Assembly: GCF_000759675.1 (NCBI RefSeq)
Contig: NZ_BAWM01000016.1
Span: 23,702-87,701, forward strand
Direction of reading: 5' to 3'
From: Neobacillus niacini
GTDB lineage: Bacteria > Bacillota > Bacilli > Bacillales > Cytobacillaceae
Length of the DNA: 64,000 nt
The notes beneath the pieces are model-generated. The model worked only from the letters and a program-made list of their open reading frames with translations, was not told the origin of the DNA and ran no database searches. Position 1 is the first letter of the stretch; each line of letters starts with the position of its first letter. Positions 16,262 to 25,207 of this stretch are shown here, piece by piece. The translations under genes and the position numbers were made by a program.

Positions 16262-16316
16262 TTTGACTGTCCGCCTGAGGTGGACAGTGTCCACGAGCGG
16301 TGACAGGCACCGTTGG
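16262..16316. repeat. Hairpin-rich candidate dispersed repeat
   Basis: A short G+C-rich block standing out from AT-rich surroundings. It contains ACTGTCC-gcctgaggt-GGACAGT and the nearly palindromic segment GGTGACAGGCACC. It sits between convergent genes. The GGTGCCTGTCACC-type core is reminiscent of recurrent intergenic repeats in Bacillaceae; only one copy lies in this window. Confidence 0.4.
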
Positions 16317-16321
16317 TACTA

Positions 16322-16834
16322 TTATAAATATCTTTCCTCTACGATTTTGCAGTGGTGGATTTGGTGGCCAGCGATGATGTAGGCGATGGCTCTGGTGGTG
16401 ATTTCCATTCCGTTGGCGTTGCCTTTGTTTGCCCATGCTTCGGCAGGGATGTTTTGGATTAGGTTGATGGTGGCGTTTCTAGTTGCTGTGAAGTCTTGAA
16501 GGATGTTTTCCATTGGTAATCTGTTGATTTGTGCACCCTCCACGTAATCGTTTTCGTTAAATCCTGCTAAAGGTGTTTGATCGCCGCGGCCTACACGCAA
16601 AAGGCGGTAGCTCATGATTCTTTCGGTATCGGTTATGTGTCCAAGCACTTCTTTAATACTCCATTTACCTGAAGCATAACGATATAAACCGACTTCTTCA
16701 GAGATGCCTTCAAAAAGTGAAACTGTCTTTTGAAGATTCTCTTTCAACAGCTGTAGTAAATCGCCTTCAGGAACTAGGTCTAAATACGGTACATAATAAT
16801 CTGGATACTCATTTTTTGCTGGACGCTGAATCAT
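16322..16834 (-). CDS. DinB/YfiT-family putative metal-dependent protein
   Basis: About 170 residues of the DinB four-helix bundle. The three metal-binding histidines are visible: VLGHITDTERI, and AGHQIHH near the C-terminus. Family members include thiol transferases (bacillithiol or mycothiol dependent); the exact activity is unknown. The ATG at 16834 lies eight bases after AAGGAG; an upstream ATG at 16852 lies before that site. Convergent with the exonuclease. Confidence 0.84.
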   Translation of the reverse strand: MIQRPAKNEYPDYYVPYLDLVPEGDLLQLLKENLQKTVSLFEGISEEVGLYRYASGKWSIKEVLGHITDTERIMSYRLLRVGRGDQTPLAGFNENDYVEGAQINRLPMENILQDFTATRNATINLIQNIPAEAWANKGNANGMEITTRAIAYIIAGHQIHHCKIVEERYL

Positions 16835-16964
16835 TTGATTCTCTCCTTCCATTTTTTAGTCCACTTAGCAAGCCTATCATACTATTCATAATTATTAAAT
16901 AATGCAGTAGATCAGACCACAATTTAATTTATCTGATAGTTTCTAAAAAAGAAAATATTTATTT

Positions 16965-16978
16965 TATAACCGCTTACA
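16965..16978 (+). promoter_or_regulatory. cre-like site (CcpA) upstream of the uronate symporter
   Basis: TATAACCGCTTACA differs from the cre consensus TGWAANCGNTNWCA at one base. It lies just upstream of the -35. Catabolite control by CcpA is inferred. Confidence 0.55.
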
Positions 16979-16986
16979 AAATATTA

Positions 16987-17015
16987 TTGACGAATATTGT
17001 CGAGGGTGATATTCT
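16987..17015 (+). promoter_or_regulatory. SigA promoter of the uronate symporter
   Basis: TTGACG (16987-16992), 17-base spacer, TATTCT (17010-17015). The 367-base gap 16835-17201 holds this promoter, the cre site and the ROK operator. Confidence 0.7.
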
Positions 17016-17025
17016 AAGTATACAG

Positions 17026-17054
17026 TTAATTTGTTAGTTCATTAAACAAATTAA
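17026..17054. promoter_or_regulatory. ROK/XylR-type operator, copy a (wide centre)
   Basis: Arms TTAATTTGTT (17026-17035) and AACAAATTAA (17045-17054), perfect inverted repeat, starting 11 bases after the -10. Unlike the other copies its centre is nine bases rather than five. Confidence 0.65.
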
Positions 17055-17201
17055 TCAGAAGGTTCATCCATTCTCGAGAAGTCAAAATTAGTACTTGTGT
17101 AATTATGTAAAGGCATTCATAAAATAAGCTTCAATGCATCATAGCAATAATTTAAAGGGTTTTCATTCATTATTTAGAACGTTTTAATAGGAGGGTTAAT
17201 A

Positions 17202-18608
17202 ATGGCTAGAGCAATGCAAAAGAAAGTTGAAACCCCACAAACAGAGGGTCAGGCAGTACGTCCATTCGGCATGAAAGATAAGTTAGGTTATTTATTCGGT
17301 GATTTTGGAAACGATTTCTTCTTTATTCTAGTTGCAGCATTCCTTATGGTTTTTTATACTGATGTATTCCATCTAAATCCGGCTGCAGTTGGTGGGCTAT
17401 TCTTCCTTGCACGTGTGTGGGATGCAGTAGCTGACATTACATGGGGCCGCTTCATCGATACAAGAAAAGCAACTAAAAATGGAAAGTTCAGACCATGGAT
17501 TTTAAGAATGTCTGTTCCGCTTGTTGTTTCAGGTGTGCTGATGTTTGTTCATATCCCTGGTATGTCTGATGGGTTTTACCTTGCTTATGCATATGTAACG
17601 TATATTATTTGGGGAACATTATATTCTACTGTTAATATTCCTTACGGCTCAATGGCTTCTGTAATCACAGCTGATCCTGTAGAACGTACTGCATTATCTA
17701 GCTGGAGAACATTAGGCGCAAACTTAGCTGGTTTAATCATTAATGTTGTTGGACCAATGATTTTGTTTGTTGACAATAAAGCAGATGCTAATCGATTCAT
17801 ATTAGGTGCAATCATTTTCGGTGGTCTGGCAATCGCTTGTTATATTGCTTGCTATAAATTATCCGTTGAACGTATTGTGATGGATGAAACAAATAAACCA
17901 AAAGCGAACCTAGGCAAAACAATTAAAGGTCTTGGTAAAAACAAACCACTCATTTGGTTCCTTATTTCTTCTTTATTGTTCATGATCTGTTTTATGTTAA
18001 TTAGTACTGTAAACGTTTATTTATTTAAAGATTACTTTGGAAACGCTAAAGCATTAAGTATGGTTGGTCTTCTTCAATCGGTTGCAGTATTTGTAGCTTT
18101 GCCAATGATCAAACCATTAGTTGCGAAATTTGGTAAAAAAGAAGTAGCTTCAGCCGGGTTATTACTTGCAGCACTTGTATACGCTGTTTTATATTTCCTT
18201 CCTAATCTAACATCAACACAATTTATCGGAATCTTAACAGTTGCTATGTTTGGATATGGTATTTTCAACCTTGTTATCTGGGCTTTCGTTACAGACATCA
18301 TTGATTACCATGAGTATTTAACTGGTCTGCGTGAGGATGGAACCGTTTACTCAATCTACTCAATGGCTCGTAAAATCGGACAAGCTGTTGCCGGCGGTGT
18401 CGGCGGTGCAGCGATTGCAGCAGTAGGTTACAATTCAACTCTCAAAGCACAAACAGGTGAAACTTTACAAGGAATTCATACCCTAGGAACTTTAGTACCT
18501 GCAATTACACTTCTTGCAGTAGTCCTGCTAATTGTATTCTTATATCCATTGAACAAAAAGCGTACTGAACAACTTACAATTGATTTAGCTGAAAGAAGAA
18601 AAGCTTAA
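17202..18608 (+). CDS. GPH-family sugar-acid:cation symporter (probable hexuronate importer)
   Basis: 468 residues, 12 membrane helices. Signatures of the glycoside-pentoside-hexuronide family are present: KLGYLFGDFGNDFFF, FFLARVWDAVADITWGRFID and GKFRPWIL in the first half, and WAFVTDIIDYHEYLTG in the second. These import glucuronides, hexuronates or pentosides with sodium or protons. Its operator is shared with uxaC and the larA unit, so a glucuronate-type substrate is likely (inference). AGGAGGG lies six bases before the ATG. It ends at a strong terminator. Confidence 0.85.
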   Translation: MARAMQKKVETPQTEGQAVRPFGMKDKLGYLFGDFGNDFFFILVAAFLMVFYTDVFHLNPAAVGGLFFLARVWDAVADITWGRFIDTRKATKNGKFRPWILRMSVPLVVSGVLMFVHIPGMSDGFYLAYAYVTYIIWGTLYSTVNIPYGSMASVITADPVERTALSSWRTLGANLAGLIINVVGPMILFVDNKADANRFILGAIIFGGLAIACYIACYKLSVERIVMDETNKPKANLGKTIKGLGKNKPLIWFLISSLLFMICFMLISTVNVYLFKDYFGNAKALSMVGLLQSVAVFVALPMIKPLVAKFGKKEVASAGLLLAALVYAVLYFLPNLTSTQFIGILTVAMFGYGIFNLVIWAFVTDIIDYHEYLTGLREDGTVYSIYSMARKIGQAVAGGVGGAAIAAVGYNSTLKAQTGETLQGIHTLGTLVPAITLLAVVLLIVFLYPLNKKRTEQLTIDLAERRKA

Positions 18609-18622
18609 TATTTTATATGAGG

Positions 18623-18660
18623 TAAGGTTGTTATGTCTGGTGCATAACAACCTTATCTTT
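18623..18660 (+). terminator. Intrinsic terminator
   Basis: Arms TAAGGTTGTTATG and CATAACAACCTTA with a seven-base loop and a T-rich tail. Confidence 0.85.
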
Positions 18661-18668
18661 TGCCTTAA

Positions 18669-18708
18669 TAAAAAATCCCCTTTCAGAAAGTTGAAAGGGG
18701 ATTTTTTG
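18669..18708. terminator. Bidirectional intrinsic terminator
   Basis: A-run, arms ATCCCCTTTCA and TGAAAGGGGAT, T-run. It serves the convergent ROK repressor gene and backs up the previous terminator. Confidence 0.88.
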
Positions 18709-18729
18709 ATAGTAATAGAAAACTATAAG

Positions 18730-19923
18730 TTAGATGTTAACGTTTGCAATTTCAGTGGTTTCAATATCATATTTTAAATTCAGCATCTGAACATCTAAGA
18801 AATGCTTGATCGCAAGGGCGCAAGCTCCTAATACCGCAGAGTTTCTGCCAATTGAAGAAATCTGTAGTGCACGGTAATGGCTAATGGAGGAATTCAAATT
18901 TCCTCTTATTTTATCAAGAGAATTCGGGTACAGGCGAAGAAGCTCACTATCAAGCACAAGCACATCAGGATTGTACATGTTAATCATATTATTTAGACCA
19001 ATCGAGAGGTAGTAAAGAAATTGTTCCATCAATTGGTGTACTTCTTCATCGCCTTCAGCCAGCCATTTTTGAATATGATCATATGAGATACCTTTGATTT
19101 GTCTTTTTTCTGATAAATAATTGAAAATACTATTTTCAGAAGCATATTTTTCCCAGCAGCCTTTATTGCCACAATTACATTGAATTCCATTTGGAACAAC
19201 AATCATGTGGCCAATCTCACCTGCAAATCCGTCATGCCCGCGAAAAAATTCGTTGTTCATCATCATTCCTAGACCAATACCAGAATAAAGAGTGGCAGAT
19301 AACAAGTTATCTGTTTCATGGTGCACATATACGCGCTCAGCAAAAGCACTTAAATTCGCATTATTTTCTAGATAGACGTTATTGCCGATTTGCTTTTCTA
19401 GATCCGTTTTAAGGGAAATGTTATTCCAACCAAGGCGTGGTACATAGTGAATGATTTCATCTTTTCCAACAAGTCCATGAATCGCAATGACAATTCCGAT
19501 AATTCCATACCGGCTGTCTGCATATGTAGCATTGTATTTTTTTATCTGGGTAACTAAGAGATTTAATAATTCTCCATAGTCTGTAGTATTAGTATCAATC
19601 CTATGTGAGCTGACCGGACTTCCCATAAGATCAGTAACAGTAAAAGATATGTGGTCATAATCAAGGTCAATGCCAAGAGCATAGCCTGCTTCATTGTTTA
19701 AAGACAGCATGATTGGCTTTCTTCCAACTGTATAGTGCTCTAGTTGTGTTTCTACAATAAGACCTTCTTCTATAATATCAGCTACCTGTGCCGAGATGGT
19801 CGCCCGAGTTAGAGCTGTAACTTTAGATAAGTCTGCTCTTGAAATTAAACCTTCTTTGACAATTTCTCTGAGAATAATCGAGCGATTTATTTTTTTTATA
19901 TATGCCGCATCACCGGTAATCAT
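18730..19923 (-). CDS. ROK-family repressor, XylR-like, copy 1
   Basis: 397 residues. An N-terminal winged helix (about 10-60; SRADLSKVTALTRATISAQV) is followed by a ROK sugar-kinase-like domain with EIGH (H239) and the structural-zinc motif CNCGNKGCWE (C249, C251, C256). The Gly-rich phosphate motif is present but the protein is of the repressor type. XylR-type members bind operators of exactly the form found at four promoters in this island and release on binding sugar. It diverges from uxaC with a 247-base shared control region. GGAGG is six bases before the ATG. A paralogue lies at 28718-29908. Confidence 0.88.
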   Translation of the reverse strand: MITGDAAYIKKINRSIILREIVKEGLISRADLSKVTALTRATISAQVADIIEEGLIVETQLEHYTVGRKPIMLSLNNEAGYALGIDLDYDHISFTVTDLMGSPVSSHRIDTNTTDYGELLNLLVTQIKKYNATYADSRYGIIGIVIAIHGLVGKDEIIHYVPRLGWNNISLKTDLEKQIGNNVYLENNANLSAFAERVYVHHETDNLLSATLYSGIGLGMMMNNEFFRGHDGFAGEIGHMIVVPNGIQCNCGNKGCWEKYASENSIFNYLSEKRQIKGISYDHIQKWLAEGDEEVHQLMEQFLYYLSIGLNNMINMYNPDVLVLDSELLRLYPNSLDKIRGNLNSSISHYRALQISSIGRNSAVLGACALAIKHFLDVQMLNLKYDIETTEIANVNI

Positions 19924-20031
19924 TTATATCCTCCATTTCGAGCAGCTTTTTTACTATAGCCATATTATAACAGGTTATTTCAATAAGGTCTCATTGTGTT
20001 ATATGTTTTTTAATAATACATAAACTGTTAA

Positions 20032-20060
20032 TTGACGAAACAAAATAAAAATGATAAATT
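20032..20060 (+). promoter_or_regulatory. SigA promoter of uxaC
   Basis: TTGACG (20032-20037), 17-base spacer, TAAATT (20055-20060), with the ROK operator 11 bases further on. Confidence 0.6.
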
Positions 20061-20070
20061 AGTAATGTAA

Positions 20071-20095
20071 TTAATTTGTTTACTAAACAAATTAA
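20071..20095. promoter_or_regulatory. ROK/XylR-type operator, copy b
   Basis: Perfect 25-bp inverted repeat with arms TTAATTTGTT and AACAAATTAA around a TACTA centre. Positioned over the transcription start of uxaC. Confidence 0.75.
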
Positions 20096-20127
20096 GAAGA
20101 AGTTTTTATATAATTTTTTAATATATT

Positions 20128-20141
20128 TGTAAGGGTTTACA
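20128..20141 (+). promoter_or_regulatory. cre-like site in the uxaC leader
   Basis: TGTAAGGGTTTACA, one mismatch to the cre consensus, between operator and ribosome site: a roadblock position. Confidence 0.5.
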
Positions 20142-20170
20142 GAAAATATGGTAATTCAGGAGGAAATCGA

Positions 20171-21574
20171 ATGAAAAACTTTTTAGAAAATGACTTCTTG
20201 CTAGGTACAGAAACATCCATAAAATTATATGAAAATGCAGCACAAGGATTACCGATTTTTGACTTCCACTGCCACCTTGATCCACAAGAGGTTTGGGAAA
20301 ATAAGTCATATGAAAATATTACCCAATTATGGCTTGGTGGAGATCATTACAAATGGCGTACGATGCGTATGAACGGAATTGGTGAAAGATACATTACTGG
20401 CGACGCAACAGATTGGGAAAAATTCGCTGCATGGGCAGAGACCGTACCAAACCTAATTGGTAACCCTCTTTATCATTGGACCCACATGGAATTGAAAATG
20501 TTTTTTGGAATTGAAAAATTACTAAGCCCATCCACAGCTCGTGAAATATACGATGAATGTAATGAAAAGCTAAAAACTTCAGATTTCACAGCTAGAGCAT
20601 TTATTGAAAAATCAAATGTAAAGTTTATTGGGACAACAGATGATCCTAATTCTACATTAGAATACCATCGATTATTGAAGAACGACGAAACCTTTGCACC
20701 AATTATTGCACCAACATTCCGTCCAGACGGAGCTCTTTTCATTGAGCGTCCTACATTTGGCAGCTGGATTGAGAAATTAGAAGAGGTTTCTGGAATTAAG
20801 GTAGATTCGGTTGAAGGTTTCTTGAATGCACTACAGCAACGTGTGGATTTCTTCCATGAAAATGGAGGCCGCGCATCTGATCATGATATTCAGAAGATGG
20901 AATATGTAGAAACAACACAGGAAGCGATTGAAGTTATTTTCAAAAAGAGATTGAGTGGAGAACAACTTTCCAACGATGAACTACTTTCTTACCGTTGTTT
21001 CTTATTAACTGAGCTTGGAAAAATGTATGCTGGAAAACAGTGGGTAATGCAGCTTCATATGGGGGCAATTAGAAATAACAATACAAAAATGAAAGAGCTT
21101 ATTGGTACAGACACTGGCTTTGATTCAGTTGGTGAATCTAATTTTGCTGAAGGCTTGTCTCGATTCCTTGACGCCTTGGAGCAACAAGATGCTTTACCAA
21201 GAACCGTATTGTTTAACCTAAACCCTAAAGATAACCCAGTACTTGCAGGTATGATGGGTAACTTCTATGAAGAAGGCATTCCAGGTAAAATTCAGTTTGG
21301 ATCTGGCTGGTGGTTTAACGACCATATCGATGGAATGGAAAAACAAATGAAAGATCTTGCAAACGTAGGTCTGTTGAGCCACTTTATTGGTATGCTAACA
21401 GATTCTCGCAGTTTCCTTTCATATGCTCGTCATGAATACTTCCGTCGTATTCTTTGCAACATTTTAGGTGAATGGGTAGATAAAGGACTTGCACCGAATG
21501 ATATGGATTTCCTTGAGAAAATGGTTAGGAATATTGGCTACAAAAACGCAGAGAAGTATTTCTTAGTGCGTTAA
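20171..21574 (+). CDS. uxaC: Glucuronate isomerase
   Basis: 467 residues, the normal UxaC length. The amidohydrolase-type start FDFHCHLDPQEVWE carries the HxH metal ligands; LWLGGDHYKWRTMR and GSGWWFNDHIDGM are further family signatures, and the C-terminus has LTDSRSFLSYARHEYFRR. The enzyme converts D-glucuronate to D-fructuronate (and galacturonate to tagaturonate) in the cytoplasm. AGGAGGAAATCGA precedes the ATG. The 6-phosphogluconate dehydrogenase gene follows after 149 bases on the same strand. In the usual Ashwell pathway UxaC is followed by UxuB and UxuA; here UxuA is absent and a LarA-type enzyme appears instead. Confidence 0.95.
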   Translation: MKNFLENDFLLGTETSIKLYENAAQGLPIFDFHCHLDPQEVWENKSYENITQLWLGGDHYKWRTMRMNGIGERYITGDATDWEKFAAWAETVPNLIGNPLYHWTHMELKMFFGIEKLLSPSTAREIYDECNEKLKTSDFTARAFIEKSNVKFIGTTDDPNSTLEYHRLLKNDETFAPIIAPTFRPDGALFIERPTFGSWIEKLEEVSGIKVDSVEGFLNALQQRVDFFHENGGRASDHDIQKMEYVETTQEAIEVIFKKRLSGEQLSNDELLSYRCFLLTELGKMYAGKQWVMQLHMGAIRNNNTKMKELIGTDTGFDSVGESNFAEGLSRFLDALEQQDALPRTVLFNLNPKDNPVLAGMMGNFYEEGIPGKIQFGSGWWFNDHIDGMEKQMKDLANVGLLSHFIGMLTDSRSFLSYARHEYFRRILCNILGEWVDKGLAPNDMDFLEKMVRNIGYKNAEKYFLVR

Positions 21575-21723
21575 TTTAGATACAGTTGCTGGACTTCATG
21601 AAGTAGAATTGTTATGTTTATAATGAATATTATGTCGAATATCATCTAGCAAAATCATAAAGTGTTTGACAAAACTGCGAGTGAACATTGCTAAATAGGA
21701 TTAAGAAAGAAAGAGGGATAAAC

Positions 21724-23136
21724 ATGTCTAAACAACAAATTGGTGTAGTTGGTTTGGCCGTTATGGGTAAAAACCTTGCTTTAAATATTGAAAGCCGTGG
21801 TAATTCTGTCGCTGTTTTCAACCGTTCTTATGACAAAACGGAAGAATTTTTAAAGAACGAGGCTGAAGGAAAGAACTTTGTAGGTGCACGTACTGTTGAA
21901 GAATTCGTAAATTCTTTAGAAAAGCCTCGCAAAATTTTATTAATGGTTAAAGCAGGTACTGCAACTGATGCAACTATTGACTCTTTAAAGCCATTTCTTG
22001 AAGAAGGCGATATCCTGATTGACGGTGGAAATACTTTCTTCCAGGATACAATCAGACGTAATAAGGAATTAGAATCAGCGGGCTTCCATTTTATTGGTAC
22101 AGGTGTTTCCGGCGGGGAAGAGGGAGCGCTTAAAGGTCCTTCTATCATGCCTGGCGGTAAAGAAGAAGCTTATAATCTTGTAAGACCAATTTTAGAGGCA
22201 ATCTCTGCAAAAGTAGAAGGCGACCCTTGCTGTACGTATATTGGTCCAAATGGTGCAGGTCACTATGTGAAAATGGTTCATAACGGAATTGAATATGGTG
22301 ATATGCAATTAATTTGTGAAGCCTATTTTATTTTGAAAAATGTCCTTGGTTTAGATGCAAATGAGCTTCACGAGGTATTTGCTGAATGGAATAAAGGCGA
22401 GTTAGACAGTTATCTGATTGAAATTACGGCAGATATCTTTACAAAAGTGGATGAAGAAACTGGTAAACCAATGGTTGACTTAATCCTCGATACTGCTGGT
22501 CAAAAGGGTACTGGTAAATGGACAAGCCAAAATGCTTTAGACTTAGGCGTCCCACTTCCTATTATTACTGAATCAGTATTTGCCCGCTTTATTTCAGCAA
22601 TGAAGGATGAGCGTATTAAGGCAAGCAAGGTTCTAACTGGACCTGAAGTTCGCGCTTTTGAAGGAAATAAAGAAGAGCTAATTGAAGCAGTTCGTAAAGC
22701 TTTATATATGAGTAAAATTGTATCTTATGCCCAAGGCTTTGCACAAATGCGTGCCGCTTCGGAAGAATACGATTGGAATCTTCGTTACGGTGATATTGCG
22801 ATGATTTTCCGTGGAGGATGTATCATTCGTGCGCAATTCTTACAAAAAATTAAAGATGCTTATGATCGTGATCCTGAATTAAGAAATCTATTATTAGATC
22901 CTTACTTTAAAGAAATTGTTGAGAACTATCAGCAGCCATTACGTCAAGTGCTTGCTGTGGCAATTGAGCGTGGAATCCCTGTTCCATCATTTGCAAGTGC
23001 AATTGCTTATTATGACAGCTACCGTACAGAAACGCTTCCAGCAAATCTATTACAAGCACAACGTGACTATTTTGGTGCACATACGTATCAACGTATTGAT
23101 AAAGAAGGAGTATTCCATACAAATTGGATGGAATAA
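21724..23136 (+). CDS. gndA: 6-phosphogluconate dehydrogenase, decarboxylating, NADP type
   Basis: 470 residues. Rossmann motif [13 protein letters not shown] followed by FNRSYDKT, where the N-R-S..T set favours NADP. The 6PG site is seen in [19 protein letters not shown], then [17 protein letters not shown], and the C-terminal [16 protein letters not shown] tail. It oxidises 6-phosphogluconate to ribulose-5-phosphate and CO2. The start is the ATG at 21724 after AAGAGGG, not the TTG further up. A TTGACA at 21666-21671 could give it a second promoter. Placement next to uxaC, away from zwf, indicates a catabolic copy feeding uronate or gluconate carbon into the pentose phosphate pathway. Confidence 0.95.
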   Translation: MSKQQIGVVGLAVMGKNLALNIESRGNSVAVFNRSYDKTEEFLKNEAEGKNFVGARTVEEFVNSLEKPRKILLMVKAGTATDATIDSLKPFLEEGDILIDGGNTFFQDTIRRNKELESAGFHFIGTGVSGGEEGALKGPSIMPGGKEEAYNLVRPILEAISAKVEGDPCCTYIGPNGAGHYVKMVHNGIEYGDMQLICEAYFILKNVLGLDANELHEVFAEWNKGELDSYLIEITADIFTKVDEETGKPMVDLILDTAGQKGTGKWTSQNALDLGVPLPIITESVFARFISAMKDERIKASKVLTGPEVRAFEGNKEELIEAVRKALYMSKIVSYAQGFAQMRAASEEYDWNLRYGDIAMIFRGGCIIRAQFLQKIKDAYDRDPELRNLLLDPYFKEIVENYQQPLRQVLAVAIERGIPVPSFASAIAYYDSYRTETLPANLLQAQRDYFGAHTYQRIDKEGVFHTNWME

Positions 23137-23170
23137 TGTATCCATAAAAAAATATTTATGAACCAACTGC

Positions 23171-23220
23171 AAAAGGAGACAAAAACTAGCCCTAAACGCT
23201 GTGATTGTCTCCTTTTCGTT
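23171..23220 (+). terminator. Intrinsic terminator
   Basis: Arms AAAAGGAGACA and TGTCTCCTTTT with a 24-base loop and short T-tract. Confidence 0.65.
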
Positions 23221-23325
23221 TGTCTAAAAATCATAGTAAAAAAGCAATATAAGTCAAATAATAAATGTTATTGCGCAGTTTTAGAGAATGATTTTTGTTT
23301 CTAGCTGCAATATAATATAAATATG

Positions 23326-23359
23326 TTCAGTTAGTAAACTTAATATGTTAACGCTTACT
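23326..23359. promoter_or_regulatory. Degenerate ROK operator plus cre-like site
   Basis: TTCAGTT-AGTA-AACTTAA (23326-23343) begins ten bases after a TATAAT at 23311-23316, the same offset as the strong operators, and its core is one base short of theirs. TGTTAACGCTTACT (23346-23359) matches cre at 12 of 14 positions. Confidence 0.4.
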
Positions 23360-23377
23360 TCTAAGGGTGTGAATGCA

Positions 23378-24280
23378 ATGGAAAAGTTAGGTAGCTCTTC
23401 ATTCAGAAAAAGAATAATGGATGAGTGGATATACGGTTTATACCGAATTCAGGGTGTTGACTTTTACAATTTTAATTTTCACTCCCATCAAGAATATGAG
23501 ATCTATTTTTTTCACTCGGGTGATTGTAAGTATTTAATTAACAATCGGATTTACGAGTTGCAGCCTGGTGATATCATCCTATTGGACGGCATGACTTTGC
23601 ATAAAGCTAATCCGGGAACAGACAGTACGTATACAAGAAGTATGCTTCATTTTTCACCTAAATGGCTGCAGGAATCATTAATTGGACTTGGTATCCCTAA
23701 TTTGTTAGATCCGTTTAAAAAACTTAATAATGTCTTGCTTCGTACAGGTTACGATGAATTTGGACAATTTGTTGATGGGCGGATAAAGGAAATTGCTAGC
23801 TCTCTTACTCACATTGATGAAGAAATGCAGCGGACAGGTAAGAAAAATGAGCTTCTAGAAGCTGAAGTAAAACTTGAGTTGATTCAATTATTGATGGGAA
23901 TTTACAAAATGAGTCAAAAAGAATTATCTCAAGTAACGAGTAAAAGGTCGGAAAAAGAACTTCATGCCGAGTCAATCGCATCTTGGATTAATGACCATTA
24001 TACAGAAAAAGTTAGTTTAGACAGAATTGCGGCAGAGTTAAATCTGAGTAAGTATTATGCTTCACATGTTTTTAAAGAAGTCACTGGCTTTACGGTGATG
24101 GAATATGTGATGGCTTGCCGGCTTAACCAGGTAAAGTATTTGTTAGAAATGGAGCCTAATCAATCACTTACAGATGTGTCTCGTGCAACAGGCTTTGAGA
24201 GTGTTGCCCATTTCAGCCGTTTTTTTAAAGAGAAGGTCGGCGCCACTCCTTCACAGTATCGTAAAAAGAAACGAAGGTAG
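23378..24280 (+). CDS. AraC-family transcriptional regulator with cupin sensor domain
   Basis: About 300 residues. An N-terminal cupin-type ligand domain (HSHQEYEIYFFHSGDCKYLINNR..LQPGDIILL) is joined to a C-terminal double helix-turn-helix: ESIASWINDHYTEKVSLDRIAAEL and YASHVFKEVTGFTVMEYV, ending in the classic SRFFKEKVGATPSQYRKK. The start is the ATG at 23378, eight bases after GGGTG; upstream ATG/GTG codons lack spacing. It is followed after 33 bases by a four-gene oxidoreductase/isomerase cluster on the same strand, which it probably activates. Confidence 0.87.
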   Translation: MEKLGSSSFRKRIMDEWIYGLYRIQGVDFYNFNFHSHQEYEIYFFHSGDCKYLINNRIYELQPGDIILLDGMTLHKANPGTDSTYTRSMLHFSPKWLQESLIGLGIPNLLDPFKKLNNVLLRTGYDEFGQFVDGRIKEIASSLTHIDEEMQRTGKKNELLEAEVKLELIQLLMGIYKMSQKELSQVTSKRSEKELHAESIASWINDHYTEKVSLDRIAAELNLSKYYASHVFKEVTGFTVMEYVMACRLNQVKYLLEMEPNQSLTDVSRATGFESVAHFSRFFKEKVGATPSQYRKKKRR

Positions 24281-24313
24281 CCATATTCCTGGGAATAAGG
24301 AGGAAAAGAATAA

Positions 24314-25207
24314 ATGAATGAAGATTTACTGATTTCAGGATTTTCAGATGAAATATCATCTGATTTTGATACCCAGCTTGAAGTTGTATCTAATTTAGGG
24401 ATGAAATATATTTCATTACGTGGAATTGACGGGAAAAATATTGGTGATTTTACTGTAGATGATATTAAAGAAAATGTTCAGCCAAGGCTTCAAAAAGCTG
24501 GAATTAGCGTTTCATCTATCGGCTCACCAATTGGAAAGGTCTTCATCAATGATGAAGAAGGCTTCGCTAAACAAAAGTCAATGTTGGACACGCTTTGCCA
24601 TATTAGTAACTTGCTTGATTGTAAATATATTCGTATCTTCAGCTTCTATATTCCAAAGGGTGTGGATGCGGATCAATATCGTAATGAAGTAGTAATTAAG
24701 CTTAAGGAATATGCTGCGATTGCGGAAAAATATAATGTTATTTTACTGCATGAAAATGAAAAGGATATCTTTGGTGATATTGCAAGACGCTGTCATGAGA
24801 TTTTGACAGAAGTGGGTTCACCTTACTTTAAAGGGATTTTCGACTTCGCTAATTTCGTGCAGTGTGGTGAAGACACTCATAAGTGTTACAATCTCTTAAA
24901 GGATGAGATTGTTTATATACACATAAAAGATGCTGTAACACAGAATAGCCAAAACGTTGTCTGTGGAACTGGTGAGGGTAAAATTCCAGAACTCTTAACT
25001 CAGTTTATTGAGAGCGGATACAAGGGCTTTTTAACTCTTGAGCCACATCTCGTACTCTTTGATTCTCTTAAGGATTTAGAACTTGAGGATGCGACAGAGA
25101 TTATTAAGGACAACAAAGGGCTGGATGGTGCAGGCGGCTACAAGCTTCAATATGAAGCACTTCTAGAAATTCTTAAAAAAATAGAAAGCGAGGAGAAATC
25201 ACTATGA
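24314..25207 (+). CDS. Sugar phosphate isomerase/epimerase-type TIM-barrel protein 1
   Basis: 297 residues of the xylose-isomerase-like (AP endonuclease 2) TIM barrel. Metal ligands are visible as E in LLHENEKD, D in GIFDFANFVQ, H in YIHIKDA and E in LTLEPHL. Members are isomerases, epimerases, dehydratases or 3-keto-glycoside lyases. The last four bases overlap the next gene (ATGA), so it is translationally coupled to a Gfo/Idh/MocA dehydrogenase. This suggests sequential action on an oxidised sugar. AAGGAGG precedes the ATG. Confidence 0.82.
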   Translation: MNEDLLISGFSDEISSDFDTQLEVVSNLGMKYISLRGIDGKNIGDFTVDDIKENVQPRLQKAGISVSSIGSPIGKVFINDEEGFAKQKSMLDTLCHISNLLDCKYIRIFSFYIPKGVDADQYRNEVVIKLKEYAAIAEKYNVILLHENEKDIFGDIARRCHEILTEVGSPYFKGIFDFANFVQCGEDTHKCYNLLKDEIVYIHIKDAVTQNSQNVVCGTGEGKIPELLTQFIESGYKGFLTLEPHLVLFDSLKDLELEDATEIIKDNKGLDGAGGYKLQYEALLEILKKIESEEKSL

